A stretch of DNA of 8,826 bases from Desulfobacterales bacterium. Its GTDB lineage: Bacteria > Desulfobacterota > DSM-4660 > Desulfatiglandales > Desulfatiglandaceae. Where the stretch lies: positions 1 through 8,826 of the forward strand of contig JAMOVZ010000279.1 of assembly GCA_027061865.1 (NCBI GenBank), read 5' to 3'. The notes beneath the pieces were generated by a model, which saw nothing but the letters and a program-made list of their open reading frames with translations, had not been told where the DNA came from and did not search any database. The stretch's first letter is position 1, and every line of letters begins with the position of its first letter. Positions 1-6,770 of this stretch are shown piece after piece. Made by a program: the position numbers and the translations under genes.

Positions 1-162
1 AGTCTCTCTGTGCTCTGGCGGCGAAGGCCTCCCTTAGTCAATGTGATCTAGGACTCCGGTAATTGCCCATTAAAAACAACAGACTCCATATTATCATCCA
101 AGAGTCAATAGATCATACAAAAATGTAGAAATTGAAGCAAAGTCTTTTCCGAAATTACGCTG
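1..162. other. Non-coding stretch downstream of purF
   Basis: No gene can be supported here. On the plus strand one frame is open from the left edge to a TAA at 60-62 (about 19 codons); this could be the tail of a convergent gene but is too short to judge. On the minus strand, just past the purF stop, a weak 5-bp inverted repeat (GACTC/GAGTC around 86-115) is followed by a short T-rich run. It might help end the purF transcript but is not a convincing intrinsic terminator. Confidence 0.5.
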
Positions 163-1572
163 CTAGGCGCCGGTCTCTAGGCAAAACTTGCTGAATGGCT
201 GATCAATGGCAACCGGATAGTTGCCATCAAAGCAGGCAAGACAAAGTTCTTGGCGGGGTATCTCTGTGGCATGTACCAAGTTTTCAATGCTCAAGTAGCC
301 CAGGCTGTCGAGTCCCAAAAATTCCCTTATTTCTTCTACAGATTTATGGGCAGCGATGAGCTCTCCTCTAGTAGAAAAATCGATCCCGTAAAAGCATGGA
401 AATTTGTGAGGGGGGCAGCTCACCAGCATATGGATCTCTTTGGTGCCGATTTTTCGTAAGGTCTTCACCCTTGTCCTTGCAGTGGTTCCCCTGATAATAG
501 AGTCCTCAATTATCAGGACCCGTTTCCCTGAAAGGAGTTTTTTCACCGGATTGAGTTTTACCTTGACGCCAAAGTCCCTCATGCTCTGAGAAGGCTGGAT
601 AAAGGTCCTTCCAACATAGTGATTCCTGATAACCCCCATCTCAAATGGGATGCCAGAGGCCTGTGTGTAACCAATGGCAGCATAATTGCCGGAGTCGGGA
701 AACGGCATCACAAAGTCCACATCCAAAGGATATTGCTCTGCGAGCAGCTCTCCTTGCCGTTTCCTGAAAAGATATACATTTTGCCCGTAAACATCACTGT
801 CGGGTCTGGCAAAGTAAATTAGCTCAAAGATGCACTGGCTCTTCCTGCTCTCTAGGCCAGAGCGGATGCTTCGCATTCCATTGTGGTTAATAAGGAGGAT
901 CTCTCCTGGCTCAACATCGCGCAGGTATTCTGCCTCCACCAAATCCAACGCACAGGTCTCAGAGGCTACTACTATGCTTCCATTCAGTTTGCCGACACAC
1001 AGAGGCCTAAACCCATTGGGATCCCGTACAGCAAGGAGGGCGTCTTCGGTCATCACAACCAAGGAATATGCCCCTTTTACTTGTGCCATAGTGGAGATCA
1101 TGGCTTGCTCGAGGCCCTGCTTGATGCATTTGGCCGTAAGATGCAATACCACTTCCGAGTCCATAGTGGTCTGGAAGATGGAGCCCTGGTTCTCAAGAGC
1201 GGCCCTCAACTGCTTGGCATTCACCAGGTTGCCGTTATGGGCGATGGCAAAGGTTTTACCCGAATACTGGATCCTGAAAGGCTGGGCATTTACAAGGAGT
1301 GAGGAGCCAGTGGTGGAATATCTTACATGGCCCAGGGCGATATGGCCCTTCATGCGCTCAATTATCTGCTCGGTGAAGATATCGGGGACAAGGCCCATGG
1401 CCTTGTGTTCCACGACCTGGTGGCCGTCAGAGACCACGATGCCAGCACTTTCCTGGCCTCGATGCTGAAGGGCATAGAGCCCAAAATATGTCAGCTTGGC
1501 CGCCTCAGGGTGGCCGTAAACGGCAAATATTCCACACTCCTCGCGCGGCCTTTCTGTAAATCTAGGGTGCAT
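163..1572 (-). CDS. purF: Amidophosphoribosyltransferase (glutamine PRPP amidotransferase)
   Basis: PurF transfers ammonia from glutamine to PRPP, giving 5-phosphoribosylamine, the committed step of de novo purine synthesis in the cytoplasm. Numbering from the TTG at 1581, the class II amidotransferase domain starts at Cys16 (EECGIFAVYGH), with LQHRGQESAG near 38-47, GHVRYST at 84-90 and HNGN at 115-118. The phosphoribosyltransferase domain has the PRPP loop VLIIEDSIIRGTT at 355-367. Cys250, Cys396, Cys447 and Cys450 (CLAC) match the four 4Fe-4S ligands of the Bacillus subtilis enzyme. Residues before Cys16 must be a cleaved propeptide. I chose the ATG at 1572 (469 aa, 12-residue propeptide, against 11 in B. 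subtilis). A TTG at 1579-1581 would add three residues, and an in-frame TAA at 1585-1587 excludes anything longer. Neither start has a strong Shine-Dalgarno. It lies in the same direction as carAB, 176 nt after carB. Identity is very secure; the start is less so. Confidence 0.97.
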   Translation of the reverse strand: MHPRFTERPREECGIFAVYGHPEAAKLTYFGLYALQHRGQESAGIVVSDGHQVVEHKAMGLVPDIFTEQIIERMKGHIALGHVRYSTTGSSLLVNAQPFRIQYSGKTFAIAHNGNLVNAKQLRAALENQGSIFQTTMDSEVVLHLTAKCIKQGLEQAMISTMAQVKGAYSLVVMTEDALLAVRDPNGFRPLCVGKLNGSIVVASETCALDLVEAEYLRDVEPGEILLINHNGMRSIRSGLESRKSQCIFELIYFARPDSDVYGQNVYLFRKRQGELLAEQYPLDVDFVMPFPDSGNYAAIGYTQASGIPFEMGVIRNHYVGRTFIQPSQSMRDFGVKVKLNPVKKLLSGKRVLIIEDSIIRGTTARTRVKTLRKIGTKEIHMLVSCPPHKFPCFYGIDFSTRGELIAAHKSVEEIREFLGLDSLGYLSIENLVHATEIPRQELCLACFDGNYPVAIDQPFSKFCLETGA

Positions 1573-1683
1573 TTCCCACAAAGGTTAACTTCAGACAGTT
1601 GGATTCTTATTCGGTCCTATACCTAGCACCTAACTACATGTTTTGCAACCTGTTATAAAGCTTTCTTGGCCTCCGATAGGGAA

Positions 1684-1707
1684 AGTGTTTAACATTCTTA
1701 AAGCACT
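1684..1707. repeat. Inverted repeat in the carB-purF spacer
   Basis: On the plus strand AGTG-TTTAA (1684-1692) faces TTAAA-G-CACT (1698-1707) across a 5-nt loop CATTC: nine base pairs with one bulged base. It sits between the carB stop and purF. It could be an operator-like palindrome or a weak hairpin in the carB-purF mRNA. The stem is mostly A/T, and on the minus strand it is followed by only TTT then CCC, so it is not a convincing terminator. Confidence 0.4.
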
Positions 1708-1748
1708 GTGAAAGCTATGAGTTACCCCAAAAAGGCAGGCGAAATCCA

Positions 1749-4700
1749 TCAAGCCGTGTGATATTCTTGGAGGGGTTTTACCGCCATGGGGCCTGCCGCC
1801 ATCTCTTTTATGGCAAGGGCTGTGGCCTTTGCGCCTGCAAGGGTAGTAGTATAAGGGATTTCAAAAGTAAGGGCCGTGCGCCTTATGGAAAAGGACTCTT
1901 CTATGGCCTTTTTGTCGCTCGTGGTGTTTATTACCAGATCTATCTCGCCATTTTTGATCATGTCCACGATGTGTGGCCTTCCCTCTCTGACCTTTTTCAC
2001 CGTACTGTTCTTGATTCCATGCTTGGACAGGAACTTGGAAGTGCCGCTTGTTGCCACGATATTAAATCCCAGATCATAAAAAGTAAATGCCACTTCCAGG
2101 AGTCCCATCTTGTCTTCGTCTTTAACACTCATAAAGACCGTGCCAGAGGTAGGGAGCCTTTGACCTGCCGCCAGCTGGCTTTTCGCAAAGGCCAGGCCAA
2201 AGGAGCGGTCAATTCCCATGACCTCACCCGTTGACTTCATCTCAGGCCCCAGGAGGGTGTCAACTCCCGGGAACTTTGCAAAGGGGAACACGGACTCCTT
2301 CACAGATATGTGACCGGGGACTATCTCTTGGGTAAGCCCAAGCTCCCTCAGGCTTTTGCCCATGATCACCTTGGTGGCCAGCCTTGCCAAAGGCACTCCT
2401 ATGGCCTTGCTTACAAAAGGAATGGTGCGTGATGCCCTGGGGTTTACCTCCAGCACATAGACGACCTTGTTTTTTATGGCATACTGAATATTCATGAGGC
2501 CGACCACCTGTAGCTCCTTTGAAATGGCCTTGGTATAGGTCTTGATTTGCTCCAGGATTTCGGCATCCAGACTGATGGGAGGGAGCACACATGCACTGTC
2601 GCCGCTGTGGATCCCAGCCTCCTCGATGTGCTCCATGATACCGCCTATTATGGTCTCATGGCCGTCTGAGATGGCATCCACATCCACTTCTATGGCATCC
2701 TCCAGGAACCGGTCTATGAGCACCGGTTTTCCAGGGGATACCTCTACAGCGCTCTTTATGTAATATTCAAGATCCGCCCTGTCATACACTATCTCCATGG
2801 CCCTCCCTCCGAGCACAAAGGAAGGCCTCACAATCACTGGGTAGCCTATGCTTTCGGCCACCTCTATGGCTTCATGGACATTGGTGGCAATTCCGTTTTG
2901 AGGCTGAAGGATTCCTAGCTTCCTCAGCATGGCCTGGAACCTGTCCCGGTCCTCCGCCATGTCAATGCTGTCGGGCGAGGTTCCCAGGATGCTGACTCCC
3001 GCCTCCGCCAAAGCAACGGCGATATTGAGCGGGGTCTGCCCACCAAACTGTACTATGACCCCCTCTGGCCTTTCTTGCCCTACAATATTCAGCACGTCCT
3101 CGCGGGTGAGGGGCTCAAAATAAAGCCTGTCAGAGGTATCGTAATCAGTGCTCACCGTCTCGGGGTTGCTGTTTACCATGATGCTCTCAATACCCATCTC
3201 CCGCAGGGCAATTACTGCCTGAACACAGCAGTAGTCAAACTCGATCCCTTGCCCGATCCTGTTTGGCCCTGCACCAAGTATCACCACCTTCTTTTTGATA
3301 GATGCCCTGATCTCATTTTCCTCTTCATAGGTGGAATAGTAGTAAGGGGTGTAGGCCTCAAATTCTGCAGCACAGGTATCCACGAGTTTATAGACCGCCT
3401 CGACCTCCTTGTCCTTTCGGACTTTCCTGATCTCCTGCTCGGTCTTTTCAAAGATATGTGCCAGCTGAATGTCTGAAAACCCATACTGCTTGACCCTCTT
3501 CCAAAAATCCTTGTCCCACTTCTCCGGGCCATGGCCTCTCTGGGCGAGCCCTTTCAGCTCCATCTGCATGTCATAGATCTGTTTCATGTGGAAGAGGAAC
3601 CACGGGTCTATGTGGGTGAGCTTGTGGATTTCTTCTATGGCCATGCCCCTTGCAAATGCCTCGCGAATGTAAAATATGCGCTTGGAATTGGGCGTGATGA
3701 GCTTTTGGTTCAGCTCTGAGTCGTCAGCCAAGGTCTCTTCAGGGCTGACTTTGTCAAGCCCTAGACCATAGCGGCTGATCTCAAGAGACCGTATGGCTTT
3801 ATTGAGGGCCTCCTTGAATGTGCGGCCGATGGCCATGGTCTCTCCCACTGACTTCATGGAGGTAGTGAGGTAGTCTTCTGCGCCTGGGAATTTTTCAAAG
3901 GCCCATCTGGGCACCTTTACGACACAGTAGTCGATGGTAGGTTCAAAAGAGGCCTTGGTTTCTTTGGTGATATCGTTTGCAAGCTCATCCAGGGTATATC
4001 CAACCGCCAGCTTGGCCGCAATCTTTGCAATGGGAAACCCTGTGGCCTTTGAGGCAAGAGCGGAAGAGCGCGACACCCTGGGGTTCATCTCAATTACAAC
4101 CATCTCGCCACTCTGAGGGTGTATGGCAAACTGGATGTTGGACCCTCCTGTCTCCACTCCTATCTCCCGAATGATGGCAATGGCTGCATCGCGCATTAAT
4201 TGATATTCACGGTCGGTAAGGGTTTGGGCGGGGGCGACCGTGATGCTGTCTCCGGTGTGGATCCCCATGGGATCGAAGTTTTCTATGGAGCAGATGATCA
4301 CCACATTGTCCATGAAGTCCCTCATCACTTCCAGCTCAAATTCCTTCCACCCGATAAGGGACTCTTCAAGGATCACCTCATTTATCATGCTGGCCTCAAG
4401 CCCTGCCTTGGCAATTTGGTCCAGCTCCTCCCGGTTATAGGCAATACCGCTTCCAGTGCCCCCGAGGGTGAAGCTAGGTCGAATGATTACGGGAAAGCCC
4501 AACAGGGCGGGTGCAGCACTCACATCTTCCATGCTTCTTGCAACCATATTTTTAGGGACCCTCAGCCCGATGGAAGTCATGGCATCGCGGAATCGTTCCC
4601 TGTCTTCTGCCTTTTGAATCACAGGGATAGACGCCCCTATCAACTCCACTCCCAGTTGATCAAGTATCCCGGTCTCTGCCACCTTTACCGCGGTGTTAAG

Positions 4701-4985
4701 CCCGGTTTGCCCGCCCAAGGTGGGAAGAATCGCATCCGGTCTTTCTTTTTCAACTACCTTAGCTAAAAATTCCGGGGTGATGGGCTCAATGTAAGTTCGG
4801 TGGGCCATCTCAGGGTCGGTCATGATGGTTGCTGGATTGCTGTTAATCAGTATCACCTCAAAGCCCTCTTCCTTCAGGGCCTTGCAGGCCTGGGTGCCAG
4901 AGTAGTCAAATTCACAGGCCTGCCCTATCACAATAGGGCCTGACCCGATTATCAATATCTTCTTGATATCAGTACGCTTAGGCAT
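1749..4985 (-). CDS. carB: Carbamoyl phosphate synthetase large subunit
   Basis: CarB makes carbamoyl phosphate from bicarbonate, two ATP and ammonia channelled from CarA, supplying pyrimidine and arginine synthesis. The 1078-residue product matches the usual length (about 1073 in E. coli) and has the typical internal duplication. The carboxyphosphate half starts with KKILIIGSGPIVIGQACEFD (8-27) and has its ATP-grasp EMNPRVSRSS at 299-308. The carbamoyl phosphate half restarts with KKVVILGAGPNRIGQGIEFD (565-584) and has EVNPRASRT at 846-854. An oligomerisation linker lies between them. Residues from about 945 form the MGS-like allosteric domain, with EGRPHI at 1001-1006 and NTTS at 1020-1023, where UMP/IMP bind in E. 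coli CarB, so nucleotide feedback is plausible. The ATG at 4983-4985 is preceded by a good AAGGAGGA Shine-Dalgarno (4997-5004), 11 nt away. The reading frame is intact. It follows carA by 113 nt. Confidence 0.98.
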   Translation of the reverse strand: MPKRTDIKKILIIGSGPIVIGQACEFDYSGTQACKALKEEGFEVILINSNPATIMTDPEMAHRTYIEPITPEFLAKVVEKERPDAILPTLGGQTGLNTAVKVAETGILDQLGVELIGASIPVIQKAEDRERFRDAMTSIGLRVPKNMVARSMEDVSAAPALLGFPVIIRPSFTLGGTGSGIAYNREELDQIAKAGLEASMINEVILEESLIGWKEFELEVMRDFMDNVVIICSIENFDPMGIHTGDSITVAPAQTLTDREYQLMRDAAIAIIREIGVETGGSNIQFAIHPQSGEMVVIEMNPRVSRSSALASKATGFPIAKIAAKLAVGYTLDELANDITKETKASFEPTIDYCVVKVPRWAFEKFPGAEDYLTTSMKSVGETMAIGRTFKEALNKAIRSLEISRYGLGLDKVSPEETLADDSELNQKLITPNSKRIFYIREAFARGMAIEEIHKLTHIDPWFLFHMKQIYDMQMELKGLAQRGHGPEKWDKDFWKRVKQYGFSDIQLAHIFEKTEQEIRKVRKDKEVEAVYKLVDTCAAEFEAYTPYYYSTYEEENEIRASIKKKVVILGAGPNRIGQGIEFDYCCVQAVIALREMGIESIMVNSNPETVSTDYDTSDRLYFEPLTREDVLNIVGQERPEGVIVQFGGQTPLNIAVALAEAGVSILGTSPDSIDMAEDRDRFQAMLRKLGILQPQNGIATNVHEAIEVAESIGYPVIVRPSFVLGGRAMEIVYDRADLEYYIKSAVEVSPGKPVLIDRFLEDAIEVDVDAISDGHETIIGGIMEHIEEAGIHSGDSACVLPPISLDAEILEQIKTYTKAISKELQVVGLMNIQYAIKNKVVYVLEVNPRASRTIPFVSKAIGVPLARLATKVIMGKSLRELGLTQEIVPGHISVKESVFPFAKFPGVDTLLGPEMKSTGEVMGIDRSFGLAFAKSQLAAGQRLPTSGTVFMSVKDEDKMGLLEVAFTFYDLGFNIVATSGTSKFLSKHGIKNSTVKKVREGRPHIVDMIKNGEIDLVINTTSDKKAIEESFSIRRTALTFEIPYTTTLAGAKATALAIKEMAAGPMAVKPLQEYHTA

Positions 4986-4996
4986 ACCGGGCTACT

Positions 4997-5004
4997 TCCT
5001 CCTT
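4997..5004 (-). promoter_or_regulatory. Strong ribosome binding site of carB
   Basis: AAGGAGGA on the minus strand, 11 nt before the carB ATG. It gives carB its own efficient translation start despite the 113-nt gap after carA, and supports the start chosen for carB. Confidence 0.75.
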
Positions 5005-5006
5005 AC

Positions 5007-5022
5007 CTGCCCACTCAGGCAG
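5007..5022. repeat. Small hairpin just upstream of the carB ribosome binding site
   Basis: CTGCC (5007-5011) and GGCAG (5018-5022) form a 5-bp GC-rich stem around a 6-nt loop, in the carB leader a few bases before its Shine-Dalgarno. There is no T tract, so it is not a terminator. It may be incidental or may modulate ribosome access. Confidence 0.3.
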
Positions 5023-5060
5023 ACTTGCCGTTTATCTCGTCGAATCTCCCCATATCCTCT

Positions 5061-5095
5061 TCTTATCCCCTTACCCTTCACGCCTCACGTCTCAT
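5061..5095. repeat. Degenerate 7-bp tandem repeat in the carA-carB spacer
   Basis: On the plus strand this stretch parses into five heptamers: TCTTATC, CCCTTAC, CCTTCAC, GCCTCAC, GTCTCAT. They are variants of one unit close to NCCTYAC; the minus strand is the matching purine-rich GTGAGGC-like form. The block starts 3 bases past the carA stop codon and lies inside the carAB transcript. Its 7-bp period is not explained by coding, since carA has ended and carB begins only at 4985. Confidence 0.5.
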
Positions 5096-5098
5096 CCT

Positions 5099-6259
5099 TT
5101 ACCTCCCAGTGCCCCATTCCTCCATCATCCGGGTGAAACGGCCAAACAGATAGCTGGCATCATGGGGCCCGGGCGCGGCCTCTGGGTGGTATTGGACCGA
5201 AAAAAGGGGTATTTCCTGATGGACCAACCCTTCCAGGGTATTGTCGTTGAGATTTATGTGGCTGAGCTCCACCTGTTGGCCTTTTAGTGAATCCATATCC
5301 ACGCAAAATCCGTGATTTTGGGAAGTGATCTCCACCTTTCCTGTGGAAATGTCCTTGACCGGTTGGTTTGCCCCTCGGTGGCCAAACTTCAGCTTAAAGG
5401 TTCGCCCCCCCAAAGCCAGGCCGATTAGCTGGTGGCCTAGGCAAATGCCAAAGGTGGGCCTTTTGCCAAGTTGCTCCCTTATGGTTTCCACCGCATATGT
5501 AACAGCGGCTGGATCTCCTGGGCCATTGCTCAAAAACAGGCCGTCAGGGCCAAGGCCTTCTATGTCCCGGGCAGAGGCGTGGGCCGGGACAACCAAGACC
5601 GTGCAACCTGCCCGCTCAAGTTGCCGAAGGATATTGAACTTAACGCCATAGTCTATGGCCACCACCCGGTATTTGCCTCTTCCCTCAGGCCAATGGAATT
5701 TTTCAAGAGAGCTATCCAGCGGAATCTTGGTCCCATCCATCCACAGGAAAGGCTTTGAAGAGGTCACTTCTTTTACAAGGTCCAGGCCGATCATGTCGGG
5801 GGCGTTCCTTGCCTTTTCCACCAAGGAGTCCGGGTCAAGGTCAAGGGTGGATAGAGCCCCCTTCATGGCACCAGCCAGCCTGATATGGCGAGTGAGGGCC
5901 CTAGTGTCTATACCTTCCACACCTGGGACTCCAGCCTCCACCAGGTATTCCCTAAGGGTCTTTTCCGCCCTCCAGTTGCTGGGATATTCTTGGTATTCTC
6001 TTATCAAAAAACCTGAGACCTGGATCCTCTCAGACTCCACGTCTTCATGGTTTATTCCATAATTGCCAATAAGGGGATAGGTCATGGTGACCATTTGGCC
6101 GCAGTAAGATGGGTCAGTCAGGATCTCCTGGTATCCTGTCATAGAGGTATTGAAGACCACTTCGCCAACCACCTCGCCATGACCGGTAAAGGACCAGCCT
6201 TCAAAGACCTTGCCGTCCTCCAATGCCAAGATGGCCTTTAGCCGCTCACAGGTTTCCAT
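5099..6259 (-). CDS. carA: Carbamoyl phosphate synthetase small (glutaminase) subunit
   Basis: CarA hydrolyses glutamine and passes ammonia through a tunnel to CarB. The 386-residue product matches the family length. The N-terminal small-subunit domain (about 8-140) has LALEDGKVFEGWSFTG at 11-26 and FNTSMTGYQEILTDPSY at 36-52. The class I amidotransferase domain begins near 198 (YRVVAIDYGVKFNILRQLE), with SNGPGDP at 244-250, the nucleophile Cys273 in GICLGHQ (271-277), and the catalytic pair His358 and Glu360 in QYHPEAAPGPHD. All triad residues are present, so it should be active. The ATG at 6257-6259 has a modest CGGAG Shine-Dalgarno 8 nt upstream. It is the first gene of the minus-strand cluster and is preceded by a promoter-like sequence and an intrinsic terminator, suggesting attenuation control. 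Confidence 0.98.
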   Translation of the reverse strand: METCERLKAILALEDGKVFEGWSFTGHGEVVGEVVFNTSMTGYQEILTDPSYCGQMVTMTYPLIGNYGINHEDVESERIQVSGFLIREYQEYPSNWRAEKTLREYLVEAGVPGVEGIDTRALTRHIRLAGAMKGALSTLDLDPDSLVEKARNAPDMIGLDLVKEVTSSKPFLWMDGTKIPLDSSLEKFHWPEGRGKYRVVAIDYGVKFNILRQLERAGCTVLVVPAHASARDIEGLGPDGLFLSNGPGDPAAVTYAVETIREQLGKRPTFGICLGHQLIGLALGGRTFKLKFGHRGANQPVKDISTGKVEITSQNHGFCVDMDSLKGQQVELSHINLNDNTLEGLVHQEIPLFSVQYHPEAAPGPHDASYLFGRFTRMMEEWGTGR

Positions 6260-6283
6260 ATCTTTGGCTCCGTTCTGAGATCC

Positions 6284-6317
6284 AAAAAAACCGAGGTGCC
6301 GTACTCTCGGCCCTCGG
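6284..6317 (-). terminator. Intrinsic terminator in the carA leader (candidate attenuator)
   Basis: Read on the minus strand, CCGAGG plus GCCG, loop AGAGTA, then CGGC, one bulged A and CCTCGG form a 10-bp GC-rich stem with a 6-nt loop. It is followed at once by seven T residues (6290-6284). This is a textbook rho-independent terminator that works only in the carA direction. It ends 24 nt before the carA ATG, begins about 17 nt after the predicted transcription start, and has no minus-strand gene upstream that it could be ending. The likeliest role is conditional termination of carAB(-purF) transcription. No leader peptide start and no PyrR-type binding sequence is visible, so the sensing mechanism is unknown. 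Confidence 0.75.
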
Positions 6318-6340
6318 AGCTAGATTTTCAGGCTAAAGGT

Positions 6341-6369
6341 AGTATAATTTTACAACCTGTAAGATGCAA
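6341..6369 (-). promoter_or_regulatory. Sigma70-like promoter for carA
   Basis: On the minus strand TTGCAT (6369-6364) and TATACT (6346-6341) are separated by exactly 17 nt, predicting a start near A6334. The spacer contains a perfect inverted repeat, TTACA-N3-TGTAA as read on either strand (plus-strand 6350-6362), where a repressor could sit between the -35 and -10 boxes. It would produce a leader of about 75 nt carrying the terminator. Confidence 0.65.
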
Positions 6370-6472
6370 ATGAAATGTGGGCGCAAATTCCGGAAATAGA
6401 TTCAAGGGTTAAATGGTAAAATGGAATAACCCAGTAACCTAAAAGACAGCTTTGGTGTATCTAAAAATCTTA

Positions 6473-6502
6473 TTGCAGGCAAAAAACTATTTTTAGTATA
6501 CT
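6473..6502 (+). promoter_or_regulatory. Sigma70-like promoter for the glutamate synthase genes
   Basis: TTGCAG (6473-6478) and TATACT (6497-6502), 18 nt apart, face the plus-strand genes, with a predicted start near 6509. This leaves a long leader of about 260 nt before the first glutamate synthase ATG. The -10 lies in an AGTATACT palindrome, so direction is not fixed by that hexamer alone. Confidence 0.45.
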
Positions 6503-6539
6503 ATAAACTTTTGGTGGGACAATAAAAACAGAAGGCCGT

Positions 6540-6698
6540 ATGGGCAAGGGGAGTAGCAGCAAGTCACCAGCCAGCTCGATCAATGCGACCTCTCTTAACC
6601 CACCTACAGCCTTAATTATCCGTTTAAAGGAGAGTTCCCTGGCAGACCGCTTTGAGAGTAATGTGGTTGACGGGATGAGGCAGCTTTTGGCTGCTTGA
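6540..6698 (+). CDS. Possible small ORF in the glutamate synthase leader (52 codons)
   Basis: An ATG at 6540 with a weak AGAAGG Shine-Dalgarno 4 nt upstream opens a 52-residue frame ending at TGA 6696-6698, starting about 31 nt after the predicted transcription start. The product begins MGKGSSSKSPASS, Ser-rich, and ends DGMRQLLAA. It has no recognised domain, signal peptide or membrane segment. Its end overlaps a 7-bp hairpin (6678-6696, loop TTTTG). It lies 72 nt before the amidotransferase gene. The same DNA is also open on the minus strand. It could be a leader ORF, an unannotated small protein or chance. Confidence 0.2.
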   Translation: MGKGSSSKSPASSINATSLNPPTALIIRLKESSLADRFESNVVDGMRQLLAA

Positions 6699-6753
6699 CA
6701 ATGCGGGCTTCCCTTTTTGATGCTTTTCAGGGCATTGCCTGGGATAATAGTTG

Positions 6754-6760
6754 AAGGAGG
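6754..6760 (+). promoter_or_regulatory. Ribosome binding site with two candidate start codons
   Basis: AAGGAGG precedes two ATGs: one at 6764 (3 nt away, out of frame, giving an 11-codon ORF ending at 6799) and one at 6771 (10 nt away). The second is the real start, because it places Cys at residue 2, which class II amidotransferases need as the N-terminal nucleophile after Met removal. Confidence 0.7.
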
Positions 6761-6770
6761 AATATGATTC

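Larger units (their letters stand above)
6260..6770. other. Divergent intergenic region between carA and the glutamate synthase genes
   Basis: This 511-base gap holds outward-facing promoter-like sequences for both transcription units, a terminator in the carA leader, an 8-bp palindrome TTCCGGAA (6388-6395) about 20 bp upstream of the carA -35 box, and a possible 52-codon ORF in the leader of the plus-strand genes. It is more A/T-rich around 6340-6520 than the flanking genes, as expected of a control region. No conserved RNA gene was recognised. Confidence 0.6.

Noticed and set aside
1..38. CTCTGTGCTCTGGCGGCGAA near the left edge, resembling a common CTCTGTG-type intergenic repeat
   Set aside because: Only one imperfect copy is visible and the window cuts it off; the resemblance is from memory.
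1..62. Possible C-terminal tail of a plus-strand gene entering from the left edge
   Set aside because: Only about 19 codons, no recognisable sequence, and no terminator after it; cannot be told from chance.
86..115. Intrinsic terminator for purF
   Set aside because: Only a 5-bp stem with a 15-nt loop before an interrupted T run; too weak to call.
830..1468. Plus-strand ORF of 212 aa
   Set aside because: Lies wholly antisense to purF, whose conserved motifs run through the same DNA; its product has no family features.
4200..4766. Plus-strand ORF of 188 aa
   Set aside because: Antisense shadow of the conserved N-terminal half of carB.
6284..6317. PyrR-binding loop in the carA leader
   Set aside because: The hairpin loop contains CCGAGAG, loosely like the PyrR site, but does not fit the CCNGNGAGG core and lacks the separate anti-antiterminator layout.
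6385..6410. ArgR (ARG box) site upstream of carA
   Set aside because: A TTGAAT-like half-site is present, but the second half-site TTCA with proper spacing is missing.
6678..6696. Hairpin AGGCAGC/GCTGCTT as a plus-strand terminator before the glutamate synthase genes
   Set aside because: Seven pairs including one G-T, and no T tract directly after the stem (the next T run starts about 20 nt later), so not a convincing terminator.
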